64,000 nucleotides of DNA, from positions 248,001 through 312,000 of the forward strand of contig NC_021846.1 of the NCBI RefSeq assembly GCF_000439435.1, given 5' to 3'. The notes below the pieces were generated by a model that was given only the letters and a program-made list of their open reading frames with translations, had not been told where the DNA came from and made no database searches. A program made the translations under genes and the position numbers. How positions within the stretch are numbered: position 1 is the stretch's first letter; each line of letters starts with the position of its first letter. The DNA is from Spiroplasma taiwanense CT-1 (GTDB lineage Bacteria > Bacillota_I > Bacilli_A > Mycoplasmatales > Mycoplasmataceae). Below are positions 62,759-64,000 of the stretch, one piece after another.

Positions 62759-64000
62759 ATGAAAAAAAATAGTGAAATTAATAATTTAAATGAAACTATT
62801 AATACTGAAAAAAATTTGAAAAATAATCAGGAACCTAATTTTAATTCAAAAAAAAATAAAGGCAAAACTTTTAACGGTATAATTTTTGATTATCTAAAAA
62901 AACATCCATTTTTGGCATTTTTTTTAGTATTTTTTACACTAGCATCATCATTTACAACAATTTTAGGACCTAAAATTATTGAAAATATGATGTCATTATT
63001 AATGGCACCAGGTTCATTACCACAAGAAGGTGCAACAGAAGAAACAATAAAGCAATGATTAGCAGAATTAAATAAAACAGGAAATATATTTTTGTATGTT
63101 GATTTTTTAGAAGGAAAACCTGTTTTTTCTTCATCATTTTTGGGACTACATTTGACTTGACAAGAGTGAATATATGTACAGATTTCTTTATTTGGAGCTC
63201 TTGCAATATTTACATTTTCTTCAAACTATCTAGCAGGTTTAATGGGAAAAAATATTGAGATAAGCTTAAGAAATAGAGCATTAGAGAAACTTGTAAAACA
63301 AGATATGAGTTATTATTCTGATAAAAAAATTGGAGAAATATTGACAAAAATTGTTTCAGATACACAGATCATTGGAGATCAAGCACAACAAGTTCCAGTA
63401 ACATTAATGTCTGCAACTTTTACATTTTTTGGTGCACTAATAATGATGACAACAATAAATACAAATCTAACTCTTGTTGTTGTTGTTACAATGTCAATAA
63501 TTATTGCAATAATGTTTTTAACATTTGGAGTTGTGAAAAAACTTTTATTTAGAACAAGAGATTCAATTACTTCAATCAATGGAGATGTAACTGATAGAAT
63601 TGGTACTGTAAGATTAATTAAAGCATCAGGTACTGAAAGTTATGAAACTAAAAGATTTAAAGAAATTCATGAAGATTATTACAAGAAATCAAGTAGCTTA
63701 ATAAAATTACAATCAACAGTAATTACAGTTATGGTAGCTGGTGTTAGTTCAATTCAAATGGTTATTGTTATTGCAGCAGCACTATTGTATAATGATGAAC
63801 CTCATCAATTATCAATTGTATTATCTTCATTTATAAGTAGTGTTGGAACTATGGTTGGACCATTAATGCAAGTAGCAAGAGTAACTGCAGGATTAGCTCA
63901 AGCTTCAACATCTTCAACAAGAATTGATCAAATTCTTGTTTCTGTGCCAAGAATTGATCCGCACTACAATGATAATGAAGGAATATATATTGATTCAATT
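62759..64000 (+). CDS. ABC exporter, transmembrane part (runs off the window)
   Basis: The first 414 residues of an ABC transporter. A 45-residue hydrophilic N-terminus precedes six helices of an exporter-type transmembrane domain (PFLAFFLVFFTLASSF, NIEISLRNRALEKLVKQDMSYYSDKKIGEILTKI, which is the coupling-helix region). An unusual long loop of about 45 residues lies between helices 1 and 2. The nucleotide-binding domain lies past the right edge. Substrate may be a lipid, peptide or drug. A second half-transporter often follows in mollicutes. Confidence 0.9.

Noticed and set aside
1-64000. Search for tRNA genes, 5S/16S/23S rRNA, tmRNA and 4.5S RNA
   Set aside because: No cloverleaf with a T-loop consensus, CCA-adjacent stem or rRNA block was seen; only RNase P RNA and the candidate small RNA are supported.
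1-64000. Search for insertion sequences, prophage genes, restriction-modification or defence islands
   Set aside because: No transposase, integrase, phage structural or methyltransferase-specificity motifs were found; gene content is housekeeping throughout.

Overview
The window reads as a chromosomal segment of a wall-less mollicute that uses genetic code 4. It is very AT-rich, and in-frame TGA falls where conserved tryptophans are expected in RpsB, RNase J, FtsK, IspG, Der and many others. Two adjacent MreB genes, an IspG of the MEP isoprenoid pathway, an intact RecA, a TPP riboswitch and no cell-wall genes point to Spiroplasma. The genus is an inference from gene content, not a database result.

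Layout. 1-3.6 kb: the end of the L35-L20 operon, a small Cys-containing protein, trpS, NAD kinase, a membrane-tethered EIIB-like protein and a rhodanese. 3.7-12.4 kb: an RNase J paralogue without its metal ligands, FtsK, UvrC, a GNAT acetyltransferase, GreA and RsmI. 12.4-14 kb: a frameshifted small gene, then the L21 leader with rplU-prp-rpmA. 14-22 kb: a membrane J-domain protein, PepV, ferritin, rpsB-tsf behind a structured leader, a TPP riboswitch with ThiT, and pyrH-frr. 22-29 kb: two frameshifted genes (PAP2 phosphatase and an MGMT-like gene), a large unknown membrane protein, an MFS-like permease with an aldose epimerase, and ispG. 29-37.9 kb: an unknown gene with scpA-scpB-rluB-dNK-yebC, a PepO peptidase, a frameshifted class II FBPase, a degenerate YugP-like membrane protein and pyrophosphatase. 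38-42 kb: two ECF S-components, tandem mreB genes (the second frameshifted) and a ferredoxin. 42-46.2 kb: cmk-der-gpsA-hup. 46.2-52.6 kb: dnaD-like, a broken recU, gpsB, rnpB, cinA, recA, rny and ffh. 52.7-64 kb: an SDR, an unknown protein, rlmH, rbgA-rnhB-phosphohexomutase, NADH oxidase, a sodium/amino-acid symporter, a broken SSB-like gene and dprA, a small RNA gene, and a truncated ABC exporter.

Most genes are housekeeping, on the plus strand, tightly packed and separated by simple hairpin/T-run terminators. The genes describe a fermentative, transport-dependent cell with MreB-based shape control and a reduced DNA-repair set.

Two signals stand out. First, eight genes are interrupted: six only or partly by one-base changes in homopolymers, and two carry AAA-to-TAA type stops. 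Four of the eight belong to recombination, repair or competence. Second, several intact genes encode family members lacking catalytic residues (RNase J, RNase HII, the EIIB-like protein, the YugP-like protein). A free-standing small RNA of about 127 nt at 62585-62712 may be a relative of the mycoplasma MCS4 (U6-like) RNA. I found no tRNA, CRISPR array, insertion sequence or prophage.
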